DNA of 64,000 bases from Inonotus obliquus (GCA_032164295.1 JAJHTX010000009.1:1798001-1862000), one strand, 5' to 3'. Counted from the first letter of the stretch, positions 23,116-35,039 are shown. Notes: generated by a model from the sequence alone, not told the origin. A program made the numbers and translations.

Positions 23116-24029
23116 AGCGGGTTAATCAGGAACTGGAACAGTACCTTCATCTCTATGTAGATCATCGACAGTCGGACTGGGCAAATTGGTTGGGTATGGC
23201 TGAATTCGCATACAACAACCGGGAACACTCAGCGATGAAGATGTCTCCTTTCTTCGCAAATCTTGGTAGGAATCTAGGCAACTTTTCGGACATTGCAACG
23301 TCATCCTCGAACATGGTTGCTGAAGACTTTGTGAGACAGATCAAGGAGACTCACGAGCTAGCCAAAGAAAACCTTCAAAAGGCATCTGACAACATGAAGA
23401 AGTACCACGACCGTTACGTAGGAAAGTCCGTAGAGTTTGTACCAGGAGACAAGGTATTTCTGGACGGACGAAATATCAAAATGACGAAGCCTACGAAGAA
23501 GAAGGAGGACAAGTGGTATGGACCTTACGAAGTCATGGAGAAAGTTGGAGCCAGTGCGTATAGACTCAAATTACCAAAGGCATGGAAGAAGATTCACCCC
23601 ATCTTCAACGAAGTCCTACTGAAACCTGCAGTTGAGCCCGCGTTCGAATCTCAAAAGAAAGCACCTCCCCCACCACCTGTTCTCGTTGATGAAGAAGAAG
23701 AATACGAGGTTGAGGAAATACTTGATTCACGATTACATTGACAGAAACTACAGTACCTGGTAAAATGGGTAGGATACGAAGAAGCAACCTGGCAACCAGA
23801 GTCGGACTTAGGAGACAATGCGAAGGAAGCTGTCGACGAGTTCTACCAAAAACACCCAGGAGCCCCTTGTAAACTCACAATACCTCAACGGTCGTTACAT
23901 CAAATCTTCGTGTATACAGAACCTCCAGACCCAGTGAACGGATGGAAAGGAAAGCCCATGGTTGCTATCAATGTGGAGGACATGCCTTTCAGCGTAGATC
24001 TGCTTGAACAACCAGGACTGCTGGCATAA
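23116..24029 (+). pseudogene. pol: pol 3' part: integrase C-term and chromodomain
   Basis: Resumes with VNQELEQYLHLYVDH (the Glu completes the DDE triad), AEFAYNNREHSA, the GPY-type module KWYGPYEVMEKVGASAYRL, KIHPIFNEVLLKP, then a chromodomain: EEYEVEEILDSRLH, a TGA at about 23739-23741 in an Arg position, then LQYLVKWVGYEEATWQPESD. Chromodomains of this kind target chromovirus integration to chromatin. Ends with LLA and TAA at 24027-24029, just before the polypurine tract. Confidence 0.9.
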
Positions 24030-24053
24030 ACGTTGGTCGGGACGCCCAACCTT

Positions 24054-24066
24054 GAAGGGGGGGTGA
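24054..24066 (+). promoter_or_regulatory. Polypurine tract of the chromovirus
   Basis: GAAGGGGGGGTGA directly abuts the TG of the right LTR, the position where plus-strand DNA synthesis is primed. Confidence 0.8.
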
Positions 24067-24430
24067 TGTAAGAATGCCTTTCCTTTTTTCGTCTTTTCTT
24101 ATTTCATATTCCCTTATATTACTAATTTCCTTTCATTACTAATACCTTATGACTCACTCCGCCCCATCCCGATTCATTACTAATACTGCTCTACTAATTC
24201 CGCCCCAACCCCGACAACGCTTACTCACCCTTACTCATTCTTGCTGACCTGTCGGGCCCCGTTATTTGTTTGGTTATATTGTTATGCTGCTGTGCAGCAC
24301 CTTTTTAGAGTAATACCTTCCCACGTTCCAAGTGTATATAAGTAGATAGATCTTGTCTCGTCTTCCCCACTCAACTCTTCTACTTACTGTTAGAAAGATA
24401 GTGTTATCCATCATTAATAAGCCAATAACT

Positions 24431-25060
24431 ATGAGCGTCCTACGTTGGATACAAGAACGATTAACGGCAGTCATACAAGTACTAGAACAGCCCATTGTTC
24501 CCCCGACACCGCGAAGCAATATATTACAATGTTGCAACATATGCCAACCAGCTAAAGAACTAGCTGGAGGACTAATGCGGGAATTAATCAGGGAGATCAC
24601 ATACGGAGATATAATGAACGGGCAAGCCGACATAATGATACGACGTCGATTCGTGGAATTAACCTACGACCCTAACCAACAAATACAAAAGGCTTATGAA
24701 AGAGAAATACGAGTGTTATCCTACGATGCCGGATACTTCGTAATGATGATCGGAATACGAAACGTAGCACAGGAAGGAAGACACAAACGGTGCGACGCAG
24801 CTATAGTAGATATCGACATTGCCTATAAACGAGACCGAGGAGGAATGAACAAGAGAACTGCATATACTTGGGGACATTGGATAATGAATTACATAAGTCG
24901 AGGATTACCATACGGATACACCGTAATGGAAGTAAAGACGGAACAACACGGCGGAGTAATACACTTGCAAGGAGTACAAGGGACAACGCTACAACGCGCA
25001 AAAACAACACCAGGATATACACGGGTGCAAACAATTCGAAATTGGTTAATCATACCTTGA
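24431..25060 (+). CDS. ORF in LTR-like element copy 2, CxxC protein
   Basis: 209 aa, not recognised. CNIC near residue 35, RE 16 residues after the second Cys, then RRRFVELTYDPN, IGIRNV, IDIAYKRDRGG and TAYTWGHWIMNYISRGLPYG. The order and spacing match the ORF at 12356-13132. It is intact even though it lies inside a heavily decayed element, so it is a later arrival. The ATG is 43 nt from the element edge, and the OR frame upstream belongs to LTR sequence. Function unknown. Confidence 0.5.
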   Translation: MSVLRWIQERLTAVIQVLEQPIVPPTPRSNILQCCNICQPAKELAGGLMRELIREITYGDIMNGQADIMIRRRFVELTYDPNQQIQKAYEREIRVLSYDAGYFVMMIGIRNVAQEGRHKRCDAAIVDIDIAYKRDRGGMNKRTAYTWGHWIMNYISRGLPYGYTVMEVKTEQHGGVIHLQGVQGTTLQRAKTTPGYTRVQTIRNWLIIP

Positions 25061-25365
25061 CCGATCCTGCCGATGCAACCAAGAACGGAAATACAAACGA
25101 GGGAGAGACAAGAACAGCTGACTCAGCAATTACCTAGAATAGCCGAGTTGGATCAAGTACCGATGCCGATACAAGAATCAAACCTACCCACAAGATGGTA
25201 CCGCCCACTAAACTAAACTAAACGAGAGGAGGCTAGTAGCACAGAAGTAGTAAGATGAGGAAGGAAGGAAAGAGGAAAGCACGGACCAGGTATCATAAGA
25301 GGGAGAGGCAGATAAATACTAAAAACAGTAAGTAACAAGGTAGTAACGTCACACATGTAAATTAG

Positions 25366-25373
25366 TATATAAG
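25366..25373 (+). promoter_or_regulatory. TATA box inside solo-LTR-like copy 2
   Basis: TATATAAGGAGGCC context, about 300 nt downstream of the ORF stop and 500 nt before the element end; the position corresponds to the TATA in copy 1. Confidence 0.4.
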
Positions 25374-26132
25374 GAGGCCATGATAGAGCCGACCTAGCAG
25401 TTTAATCCAAGTCAAGGGACCCTACCATAAGTCCCTAAGTTAAATCGTTAAACATCAATCACCTTGCGAGCCAGTAAATTACTAGTAGCGACGCAGCTGA
25501 ACTGAACCGATTGTGTGAAATCGAAGTAAAGCTAAAATACGGATTGCAACTAGATTGTTCTCCCTATTGTCTGCATGGTACGACCTACTCCCAATGTGGT
25601 GCGATTACCGATATTCTCTTATCGTGAACAACAATCAGTATAGAAACCGCGTATCCACGCCAATCTAATACTGTACGACTATAATATCAGGTTCAACTGC
25701 AATACCAGTTAGTTGCTAGTTGTTTCAGATCGGATCAGCTACACAGTCCACTAAGGTGATTAGCAATTCCATAACCAGTATTGTAGAATTTGGATTAACC
25801 CCTCAAATAGAGGAATTAGCCAGATCGGTCCGTCGATCAAAGATCAACGAACCCTCCACGGAGATAAACACTTACCACCACGACGTCTTAGGTATTCCTC
25901 TCTTGTACTTACTTAGTTTATTCAATCTACTTACCACCACAACATCTTAGTCATATACTGTTCCTAGATGCGTGCATTACTCAAGGCTCATCCCCTTAGA
26001 CATACGTCGCCAACGACTGTGTACTCCCCCTCAAGGCGTAGTAGAGGTTGACGACCTTTGTGAGAACAGGCCTCGAGTGTGCACCGCCACCTCGTCCGTC
26101 CTAACACTATGATACTCACCAGGGTCACGTAG

Positions 26133-26528
<396 letters not shown>

Positions 26529-27308
26529 TTACAAAGTTGTGCCATAACATTCCCGTTGGGTCCTCGAGGACACACACAAAAGCACCAACATCTGCCGTCT
26601 CATCTTCGATCGTAGGATGGCTGTGACTCTATTGAATAGTAAACAACAACGCAGGGTCGAAATGCAGTTTGAGATGAAGGTTAGGCAGTCGGACTGAGGA
26701 CTCATTTAGGGCACAAGGCAGCAGCGCATCCGCGTAAAGGTAGAAATCAGCAATAAATTCGGTCAGAAAGGGGGCTGCCTTCAGTGCATCCAAACAAATG
26801 CAAAGTACATAGCTTGCCCTTAGTCGTGAAGATTGAGATAAGATGGTGGATGGCAGAAGGAAGAGAGGATGCGTCGGACTTGAATAAGTAATGGAATCAA
26901 GTGATGACGTCACACACATGCATTGGACTTGTCGAAAAAAAACAGAAACTAGTGTACATACCACCACCTTTGTTCATACAATCGGATTAGTAAATATTGA
27001 CTTATACTATATCTTGCAAGATGACTTTTGTTGCCAAAAGAAGCCATTTTTCTGTACCTGACGGAAGGTGTACCAGCTTCAGATCACCCTTGTGTCAACA
27101 ATATATTCGCATTAACATCCCCTTCTTCAACTTACAATGAAAAGGTATACAGCTTTGAAACTTACATGATACATGTCATTATTGTGGTATTTTACAAAAC
27201 TGAAGAATGTTTCCGAAACCCCTATAAGGACCCAGGCAGTCTTATGCTAGCCATACAAACACAAAAAAACTAAGATTGTTATCTTACAAGGTGAATTTAA
27301 GAGTGATG

Positions 27309-27970
27309 TACAGTAATTCACCGTTCCTTTGAACACCACCACTCCTTTGAACACCTGGCATTTCTCCCGCAATTCTCCATCTTCTCGCCTGAAAAAATTA
27401 CAGCATACTCCAACATATCTGATCTACCCTCATATAAAGTTTTGTAGAATTTGGCTTAGCAGTTAAATGTCTAAAAAATCGACATTGCAGAAATCAGAGC
27501 AATTTCTAACCATGTTTCTCCATCTAAATTCCCTCACATAATAATATTTAGAGTTTTGGGAAATCTGGGCTATTATTCATATTCTCCAGTGTCTCATGCG
27601 CATATTCCGTGTTCTCCGAGGCAATTTGGACAAGAATTGTGATTTCTATGTAGCAGGCAATCGTCACAAGTCATAGTTTCTTGTGATAAGTAAGATAATT
27701 AGATGACGTAAAGTGTTACTTGCCGAGACAGGGGTAACAAATTGATTAGGCAACGGGGTGTTCAAAGGAGTGGTTTTTGGTCCAAAATCCCTCCGTTTTT
27801 CTTTTCTTTGTATTAATCTAACCATTCCATTCCAGACACTGAGAAAATTCGCTCAAGTCTGTTTTAGTGTGCCATTTCGATACATGAAATAAAATGTGCA
27901 AATAATCGAGGGGGAGAGGTCGTGTAAATGAAAAAGTAATTGGTGTTCAAAGGAATGGTGAATTACTGTA
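27309..27970. mobile_element. TA-flanked MITE, second copy
   Basis: Starts TACAGTAATTCACCGTTCC and ends with GGAATGGTGAATTACTGTA, a ~29-nt terminal inverted repeat with one mismatch, bounded by TA. Carries subterminal TCCTTTGAACACC and GTGTTCAAAGGAG blocks in opposite orientation, as does the copy at 9868-10678. 662 bp, no coding capacity. Confidence 0.85.
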
Positions 27971-28069
27971 GCTCATACAAAATTCCAGAGTGCAGTTACA
28001 AAAGAAAAAAAAGTGGTTATTGTTGTTCAGAGTTGTCATACAAAAAAGAGAAATGGCAAAAGGATTTGA

Positions 28070-28345
28070 TTTTATAAAATTATATAGAATGCTATTGAGA
28101 TGAAAAATCTTATTGCTCAGTATTTATTCAATTTAATTTGTATAAATTATTAATGTAAGTTGTTATTTTCTAATTTAGTTTTAATTTATTTTATTTTGGT
28201 TATTTATTGTCTCTTAACTTAAATAAAGTTTAATTTATAGTTTAAGTTACAAAAAATATTAAACTAAAAATTAATTTATCTATTTGCATCGTAAGTGGAG
28301 GGCAGTCCTATAATCTCCTTTCAAGAGATTATCAGAACTTCGAAT
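28070..28345. other. AT-rich low-complexity stretch
   Basis: Almost pure A/T (TTTAATTTAT-type runs) with no reading frame. Nothing else recognised. Confidence 0.6.
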
Positions 28346-28795
28346 TCAATATATCTATATAATAAAGAGACATCCGACTTTTTGTGGCTGTGCGATGCTG
28401 ACTAAATTCGGACTTTGAAAATCGGCTCTTCTTTTTCTGATGCCAAGTCGACTACTTTGTTCCTTTCCTCCCCCTTCTGCGCAAACTCATCCCCCCAGTT
28501 CTTATGTAAGCACAAAAGCGGCTCAACTTGCATGCTCTCCAGTAATTCAGAATCTTCTCCTAAAATTCTGAAAAAATATCCAAAATATCCAGAATAATTT
28601 ATATTTTAATATTCTGGCTTTACTTCTATCAAATCAATAGCCAAGAAATTGATTTAATCGGCACAAAACTATTTTTGCCTATTATATAATCATGCAAAGC
28701 TGTCCCGGTATGTATCTTACTCCCAAAGCAATCCACATTGCATTTCTGAGACTCCTACCTCTGTGCCCCTCTGTGCCTTTAAATTTTGCTGTCTT

Positions 28796-28816
28796 CCCCC
28801 CCCCCCCCCCCCCCCC
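28796..28816 (+). repeat. Poly-C homopolymer
   Basis: Run of 21 C followed by CTCTCTTTG. An unusual homopolymer for this GC context; length could be a sequencing or assembly artefact. Confidence 0.8.
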
Positions 28817-28904
28817 TCTCTTTGTCTTCTTACTATTACTACCCCATCTACATAGTCAGAGACTATTACAACTATTAATCTGCATAAGCAAATATTATGT
28901 CCTT

Positions 28905-29113
28905 CAATGACAATTAACAAATCACAAGGTCAATCTGTTAAATATGTTGGAATTGATTTAAGAAGTCCATGTTTTACCCATAGCCAGCTTTATGTTGCCT
29001 TATCAAGATGTACTTCTGCTTCAAAAGTTAAAGTACTTTTCTCTCAAATGGGTCAAAATGTACAGAATTATAATGTTACATATAACATTGTTTTCAAAGA
29101 GGCATTAATATAG
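28905..29113 (+). pseudogene. Helitron helicase C-terminal fragment
   Basis: Reads [20 protein letters not shown].. then [17 protein letters not shown], the conserved motif V/VI region of Pif1-like Helitron helicases, ending at TAG about 29113. No Rep domain or upstream helicase motifs are found, so only the tail remains. Confidence 0.8.
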
Positions 29114-29437
29114 ATTATTTTTGTACTCTATGTCTTTTATATAATATTTATAGAATTTATTTTGGCCAAAAAAGTTATTATAAATTTAGAGTGCCCAGCG
29201 AAGCTGGGTACGTAACCACCAGACTCGGATTTAGAGATCCCGGCAAAGCCGGGATCGTAATCACTGGTGTAGATAGCAGCATGATGACTCAGATATATGA
29301 TTACTAACGGACTGGTACTGCCCTATATGGGCTGAATGTTCATGTAAGCCGTGCGACTTTTTCCCGATGACGGGCTATGGAAGAATAAAAGGATCAGATT
29401 GTCAATCAAAACCAAGATCGCGTTGGTCGTCGTAACA

Positions 29438-29457
29438 TGGTCACGTAATGTGACACG
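29438..29457 (+). promoter_or_regulatory. Shared upstream motif of FunK1 copy C
   Basis: TGGTCACGTAATGTGACACG, 84 bp before the ATG; counterpart of the blocks before copies A and D. Confidence 0.35.
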
Positions 29458-29541
29458 GCGTTCCTGAATCATTACCTCTGCAATCTTACTAACAAACCCA
29501 GGACTACTGACTGCTCGTGCTACCTCAAAACCTGCTTCTCC

Positions 29542-32136
29542 ATGCCTCAACCATACAAAAGCGTGAAAGTCGACATGCGTGAAGAACGGCGTAATCCTGG
29601 CTATGCTATCCCAGAGGTCGACCCAAAGATATTCCTTCAACATCTACTTCCCCCCCTAAAAAACGGAGTGAGTGTAGAAAGCCTTGTCGGCTCACTAAAA
29701 CGCGAAGGATTAGTTGGACGCATGGGAAGATGGAAGGGATTTGGAACTACTCGTAGGACATGCAAAAGGCGATCACAGAGAGCCGCTTTTGCACCACTGA
29801 AGGATATTTATGAAAGGGCGACATCCACTGCGTCTGCGAGCATCGGAAACCTTACAAGAATACTTGATATGACAGTGGTTCCAATGAAACGCCGGAAATT
29901 GGGGCGAAATGTGACCCTGCCGTGCGGATATTTTCTGTTGAGGGACAGAAACAAGGACAATACGGTCAGGAAAGGGCCGAAGAGTGAAGCATCGTCGGGG
30001 TTCGACGTTGCCCTTATAACAGAATTCGGCCAGACTGACATCGATGGATATTGTGACGACGTAAGTATGGTAGAGTAGTGCATCGTTACTGTGATTAAAT
30101 GCCCGCCTGCAGGTCGGTGTCAAAACGATCCGCAATATTCGGATGATCTTGACCTGCGATCCCCGTAGACGGTTCGCATTCGGAATCTCTGTCCAGGACA
30201 AAAGAATGAGACTGTGGCTCGGCACGCATGGGATGCCCGTCGTCAGCAAGGCGTTTGACTTCACAACGGTACGCAGCTCTCCCTCTGTGTCACATGGAAT
30301 CGGACCAGCTAACCCACCTGGATAGGAGATCCACCTACTAACGCATGTGTTCCTATCACTGGCATTCGCATCCAAGGAGGAGCTTGGATGGGATCCGACT
30401 ATAAGGGAGGTCGCATTGGACGACGGCAATCGAGCATTCCATATCGACGTCGGAGGCGAAACACATGAGACAGTGCAGATGCTGGCTGACAATGCTTCTA
30501 TGCTGGATAGCCCCGCGACGAGGGTATGGAAAGTGAAGCAATCAAACTCAGACTCAGAGGATCCCTACGTCTTGAAGGACGTCTGGATTGATGACGGAGA
30601 GCCTCTTGAACATGGTATCTATGAGGAGATGATGAGCGACATCGAGAAGAAGTACGGTTCAGACATCCGGAATGAGGTCGCTTCGCACCTTCTCACACCC
30701 GTGGCCCACTGTCTCGTTCCGATGGAAGGTGAAGAAGACCACACGACTAAGGTCATTATGCGCGGGTGTTCTCCGTCGTTCAAGCAGTATATCAAGGTGA
30801 AAGTCAATGAGCCAATCCACTTCGACGATGAGGGATCCGAAGTTCCCTCTTCGACTCATATTCGACTTGAACACTCGCAAAGAGGCACCCTGAAATCATC
30901 ACTTCCCTGGTACAATCCTACAAGAAGGGTTCATCGCCAGAGACACTACCGTGTTGTGTTCAAAGAGATGACACGACCACTTATATGCGTGAGGAATCTG
31001 GGTGATATCTTCTTGGTGTTGAGCGACTGCGCAAAAGGTTCGTCCCCTGTTCTTTCAATAGACAAGTACCTGATTATGGAATAGTGTTGAAATGGATACA
31101 CGGAAGCGGCTGGGTACATCGTGATCTGAGTATGAATAACCTGTACCTTTTCGAAGGGAGAGGGTTGATTGGTGATTTAGAGTATGCAAAACGCAGGAAC
31201 TCTGATGTTGAACGGGAGCGGATAGCTGTGAGTGATTGGACTCATTGTGTTCATCCTTTGCCGACGATGGTGTAGGGGACATTTGATTTCATGGCTGTTG
31301 AGACCTTGGAACGCCGGTATATTTTCACCTTACAACCAACTGTAGAGCAACTAGATGAACTGTTGCGAGCAGACTATGAAAGTGGACGTTTGATAGAAGA
31401 AGCATGGACTCCACCTCGCTTTTTTCATAACGACATCCACGACTTGGAATCACTTTGGTGGATCGCCATTTGGGTCCTCTTGTTGTTTAATACTGTTCCA
31501 GACTCGGCAGTTGTTTATCTGCCCTCGGAACCAGACTCCCAACGAACACGTGCTGTTGATGATTTCTTTTCGGGAAACAGCGACACGAACAATCGCAGAT
31601 TGTACTTTCTTTGCAATCGTGACTTCTACTCACGGGTTGTGTCAATTCCCAGTTACCCCGACGGCATACGCGACTTCCTTGATACTCTTCGTAAATCACT
31701 CGTCAAAAAGGCTGCTGCGTTTGAGGCGGAGTTTTCTAAAATTCGCGTGGATATTTTCGAAGGAATTCACGACGAGTTTCGTACACTTCTTGGAAAATGC
31801 CGGGAACATGGGTGGAATATCAAGCTCGTACCATATGAGGGAGAGGATCAACAAGTTGAAACCTCAAGGGTCGATAGTAAGTCCGAGGCAGCTGTGGTCA
31901 TTCCTGCTCAAGACATGGCACAGCCAACCGCCGTTGAGAAATCAAAGTCCAGCCCGTCTCCCCTTCTGTTGAAAGATATTGTTATTAGGCACGAATTCGG
32001 CGAAGTACCCGACCCATCCGAATTCCCGATAGGAAAGGGAAAGCGGAAACGGGAGGATAACGAGGACACTCTGGCAGTGGCAGATCTGCGTTCAGTCACC
32101 AAAATACCAACAGAAAGTTTGTTGATAATATTGTAA
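29542..32136 (+). CDS. FunK1-type protein kinase, copy C
   Basis: Exons 29542-30060, 30113-30268, 30326-31037, 31085-31227, 31276-32136; 796 aa. Exon 3 is 712 nt, identical in length to copies A and D. Kinase motifs: YVLKDVW, HRDLSMNNLYL, GDLEYAKRR, GTFDFMAVE (GTPEF in A and D), HNDIHDLESLWW. Compared with D the first ~19 codons are missing: the DNA matching MAAARREK.. is deleted around 29505, and translation must start at an internal Met (MPQPYKSVKV). The 5' end is therefore altered, but the kinase frame is intact. Tail basic (GKGKRKRED). The exon-3 block QSNSDSEDPYVL matches copy A rather than neighbouring D. Confidence 0.83.
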
Positions 32137-32285
32137 CTAACACACAACATTGATGAATCGCCACTTGTATTCGTATCACTTTCTATACTCAGTCTGCGTT
32201 ATTTACTCCTCGTGATTTGATACCACATAAGTGTCTAGTGATGTTTCTTTACAACTTTAATCCACCGAGAGCAGGGAAAAGTCAC

Positions 32286-32305
32286 GAATCACATGACGTG
32301 ACACA
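32286..32305 (+). promoter_or_regulatory. Shared upstream motif of FunK1 copy D
   Basis: GAATCACATGACGTGACACA, 84 bp before the ATG of copy D; includes a TGACGTGA core. Matches the block before copy A at 15 of 20 or more positions. Confidence 0.35.
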
Positions 32306-32389
32306 CCGTTCCTCAAGCTGCACAATGACCGCGCACGTGTTCATTCCTAAAACTCGACTTGCTTTCCTGCCTGCGACTCTACAAACACC

Positions 32390-35039
32390 ATGGCTGCTGC
32401 TCGTAGAGAAAAGCACACCGAAAATGCTCCCTCAAAGCCCTGCTGCTTCTGCTTCACTCCTCAACCCAGCAAAAGCGTGAAAATCGACATGCGCGAAGAA
32501 CGTCGTAATCCGGGCTATGCTATCCCAGAGGTCGACCCAAATACGTTTCTCCAACATCTACTCCCCCCACTAAAAAACGGAATGAAGGTGGAAAACCTCG
32601 TCGTGTCACTGCAACGTAAAGGAATCGTTGGCCGCATGGGCAGATGGAAGGGATTTGGGATAACTCGTAGGAGACACACAAGGGGATCGCGGAAGGCCGC
32701 ATTCGCACCTCTGGTGGATATCTTTGAGAAGGTGACGTCCATAGCTTCCGAGAACGTTTCGGACCTCTCAAGAACACTTGACATGGCAATGGTGCCAACG
32801 AGGCGCCGAAAATCGGGAAGGAAGTTGACCTTGCCTAGTGGATATTTTCTGCTCAGGGACAGAAACGACGACAATGTGGGCAAGCAGAAGATGAACAGTA
32901 AAGCATCCTCATGGTTCGATGTTGCCCTCATATCAGAATTCGGGCAGAGCGATGTTGACGGGCGTTGCGAAGACGTAAGTGTCTTATAGTAGTGCATCAT
33001 TGCAGTGACTAAATGCTCGTCTGCAGATTGGCGTCAAAACGATTTGCAACATACAGAAGATTCTATCCCGGGATCCTTGCCGACGGTTCGCATTCGGAAT
33101 CTCTGTCCAAGACAGAAGCACGAGATTGTGGCTCGGCACTCATGGAACGCCCATTGTCAGCGAGGCCTTCGATTTCACAAAGGTGAGCAGTTCTCCTTCA
33201 GCCTGACATGGAGGCAAGGTAGCTAACCCATCTGGATAGGAGATTCACCTACTAACACACGTGTTCCTCTCACTGGCATTCGCATCCAAGGAGGAGCTAG
33301 GCTGGGATCCGACTATCAAGGGGGTCGCATTGGACGACGGCAATCGAGCATTCCATATCGACGTCGGGGATGAAACATATGAGACTGTGCAGGTGCTGGC
33401 TGACAATTCTTCTATGCTGGATAGCCCTGCGACGAGGGTATGGAAAGTGAAGCATCTAGGCTCAAACTCGGAGGAAGCCTTCGTCTTGAAGGACGTCTGG
33501 ATTGATGATGGAGAGCCTCTCGAACATGGTATCTATGAGGAGATGATGAGCGACATCGAGAAGAAGTACGGTTCAGACATCCGGAATGAGGTCGCTTCGC
33601 ACCTTCTCACACCCGTGGCCCACTGTCTCGTCCCAATGGAAGGTGAAGAAGACCACACGACTAAGTTCATTATGCGCGGGTGTTCTCCGTCGTTCAAGCA
33701 GTATATAAAGGTGAAAGTCAATAAGCCAATCCACTTCGACGATGAGGGATCCGAAGTTCCCTCTTCGACTCATATTCGACTTGAACACTCGCAAAGAGGC
33801 ACCCTGAGAGCACCACTTCCCTGGTACAATCCTATAAGACGGGTTCATCGCCGGAGACACTACCGTATTGTGTTCAAAGAGATGGCACGACCACTTATTC
33901 GCGTGAGGAATCTGGGGGACGTCTTCTTGGTATTGGGCGACTGCGCAAAAGGTTCGACCCCTGTTCTTTCAATGAGCGAGTACCTGATAGTGGAATAGTG
34001 TTGAAATGGATCCACGGAAGCGGCTGGGTACATCGCGATCTGAGTATCAATAACCTATACCTCTTCGAAGGGAGAGGGTTGATTGGTGATTTAGAGTATG
34101 CAAAACGCAGGAACTCTGATGTTGAACGGGAGCGGATAGCTGTGAGTGATTTGGCCCATTGTGTATTTTTCGCTGACGATGATGTAGGGGACACCTGAGT
34201 TCATGGCTGTTGAGGCCTTGAATCGCGATTATATTTACACATCACCACCAAGTGAAGAGCAATGGGAAGCCATATTGCAAGCACTTCAAGAAGAAGACGG
34301 AATGGAAAAGGCGGGTTTGATAGAAGAAGCATGGTCTCCACCCGATTTCTTTCATAACGACATCCACGACCTCGAATCGCTGTGGTGGATCGCAATTTGG
34401 GTTCTTTTCTCATATGATGTTGTTAATGGCGCAGTTGTCGCTGATCTGTCCCCGGAACAAGACTCCCGACGAACGAGCGCTCTTGACGAACTATTTTCAG
34501 GGAGCAGCGAAACGAAAAGTCGCAGATCGTTCCTTTTTTACGGACGTGTCTTCAACTCCCAGGTCGCTTCGATTCCAGGATGCCTTGAAAATATACGTGA
34601 AATCCTCAATACCCTTCGCATGTCACTCGTCAACAAGTCTATTGCGTTCGAGGCGGAGTTTTCCAAAGTTCGCCTGGATATTTTTGAAGGGATGCATGAT
34701 GAATTTCGTACGCTTCTTGGGAAATGCCAGGAACATGGGCGGGATTTCACACTTGTGCCGTACGGAGCTGGCCGACATCTCGAACTGTCAAGGGTCGCTA
34801 ACGCATCCCTGGCAGCTCCGGATATTCCTTCTCAAACAATTGGAAAGCCCACCCTGGTTGAGAAACCAGCATCTCTTCCGGTGAAAAAAATCGTTAATCG
34901 GGACGAAAACAGAGATATAGTTGTGCCATCCGAATTCCCAACAAGGAAGGGAAAGCGGAAACGGGAAGATAGCGACGACACTCTGGTAGATATGCATCCC
35001 CTTCAATTACCAATATACCAACTGGAAGTTTGCCGATAA
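32390..35039 (+). CDS. FunK1-type protein kinase, copy D
   Basis: Exons 32390-32974, 33027-33182, 33240-33951, 33999-34141, 34188-35039; 815 aa. Motifs FVLKDVW, HRDLSINNLYL, GDLEYAKRR, GTPEFMAVE, HNDIHDLESLWW. Intron 1 is identical base for base to intron 1 of copy A, 30 kb away, while intron 1 of adjacent copy C differs at many sites. The start is the first in-frame ATG after a stop and gives MAAARREKHTEN, the fullest N-terminus of the set. Begins 254 bp after the stop of copy C, same strand: a tandem pair. Appears intact. Confidence 0.86.

Larger units (their letters stand above)
24388..25870 (+). mobile_element. Solo-LTR-like element carrying an ORF (copy 2)
   Basis: Inserted into the chromovirus right LTR: starts TGTTAGAAAGATAG, ends GAGATAAACA, flanked by CTTAC on both sides (24383-24387, 25871-25875). 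The uninterrupted left LTR gives the empty-site sequence, which makes these ends firm. Layout: 43-nt leader, ORF 24431-25060, noncoding part, TATATAAGG at 25366, about 500 nt to the end. Same plan as 11625-13190 in 1483 bp. No internal direct repeat of its ends and no gag/pol. Confidence 0.78.
14568..26106 (+). mobile_element. Ty3/Gypsy chromovirus, degenerate, with nested inserts
   Basis: Complete LTR retrotransposon by structure: left LTR 14568-15067, right LTR 24067-26106 (interrupted), 5-bp duplication CTATG at 14563-14567 and 26107-26111, purine tract before the right LTR, and gag-protease-RT-RNase H-integrase-chromodomain order. This order plus the chromodomain identifies a chromovirus of Ty3/Gypsy. 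At least seven in-frame stops and two insertions (21363-23115 and 24388-25870) make it non-autonomous. It lies within an intron of a histidine-kinase relic. Confidence 0.92.
24067..26106 (+). repeat. Right LTR, split by a nested element
   Basis: Two LTR parts, 24067-24387 and 25871-26106, flank the nested element 24388-25870. The 3' part also has an extra ~60 bp partial duplication around a second CTTACCACCACAACATCTTA (25930-25950) that the left LTR lacks. Confidence 0.88.
28354..29262 (+). mobile_element. Helitron remnant
   Basis: Contains the C-terminal end of a Helitron (Pif1-like) helicase at 28905-29113. About 80 bp after its stop there is a GC-rich hairpin CCCAGC-GAA-GCTGGG (29194-29208) followed by TACGTAAC, then a second one, CCCGGC-AAA-GCCGGG (29241-29255), followed by TCGTAATCACTGG. 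Such a hairpin close to the terminus is the typical Helitron 3' end. A candidate 5' end TCTATATAATAAAGAG lies at 28354. Exact ends are inference. Confidence 0.55.

Noticed and set aside
26629..26967. Minus-strand 112-codon frame with LRR-like wording (VRLPNLHLKLHF)
   Set aside because: Resembles the C-terminal part of mushroom F-box proteins, but I cannot identify a domain boundary or splice partner, so it is not reported as a gene.
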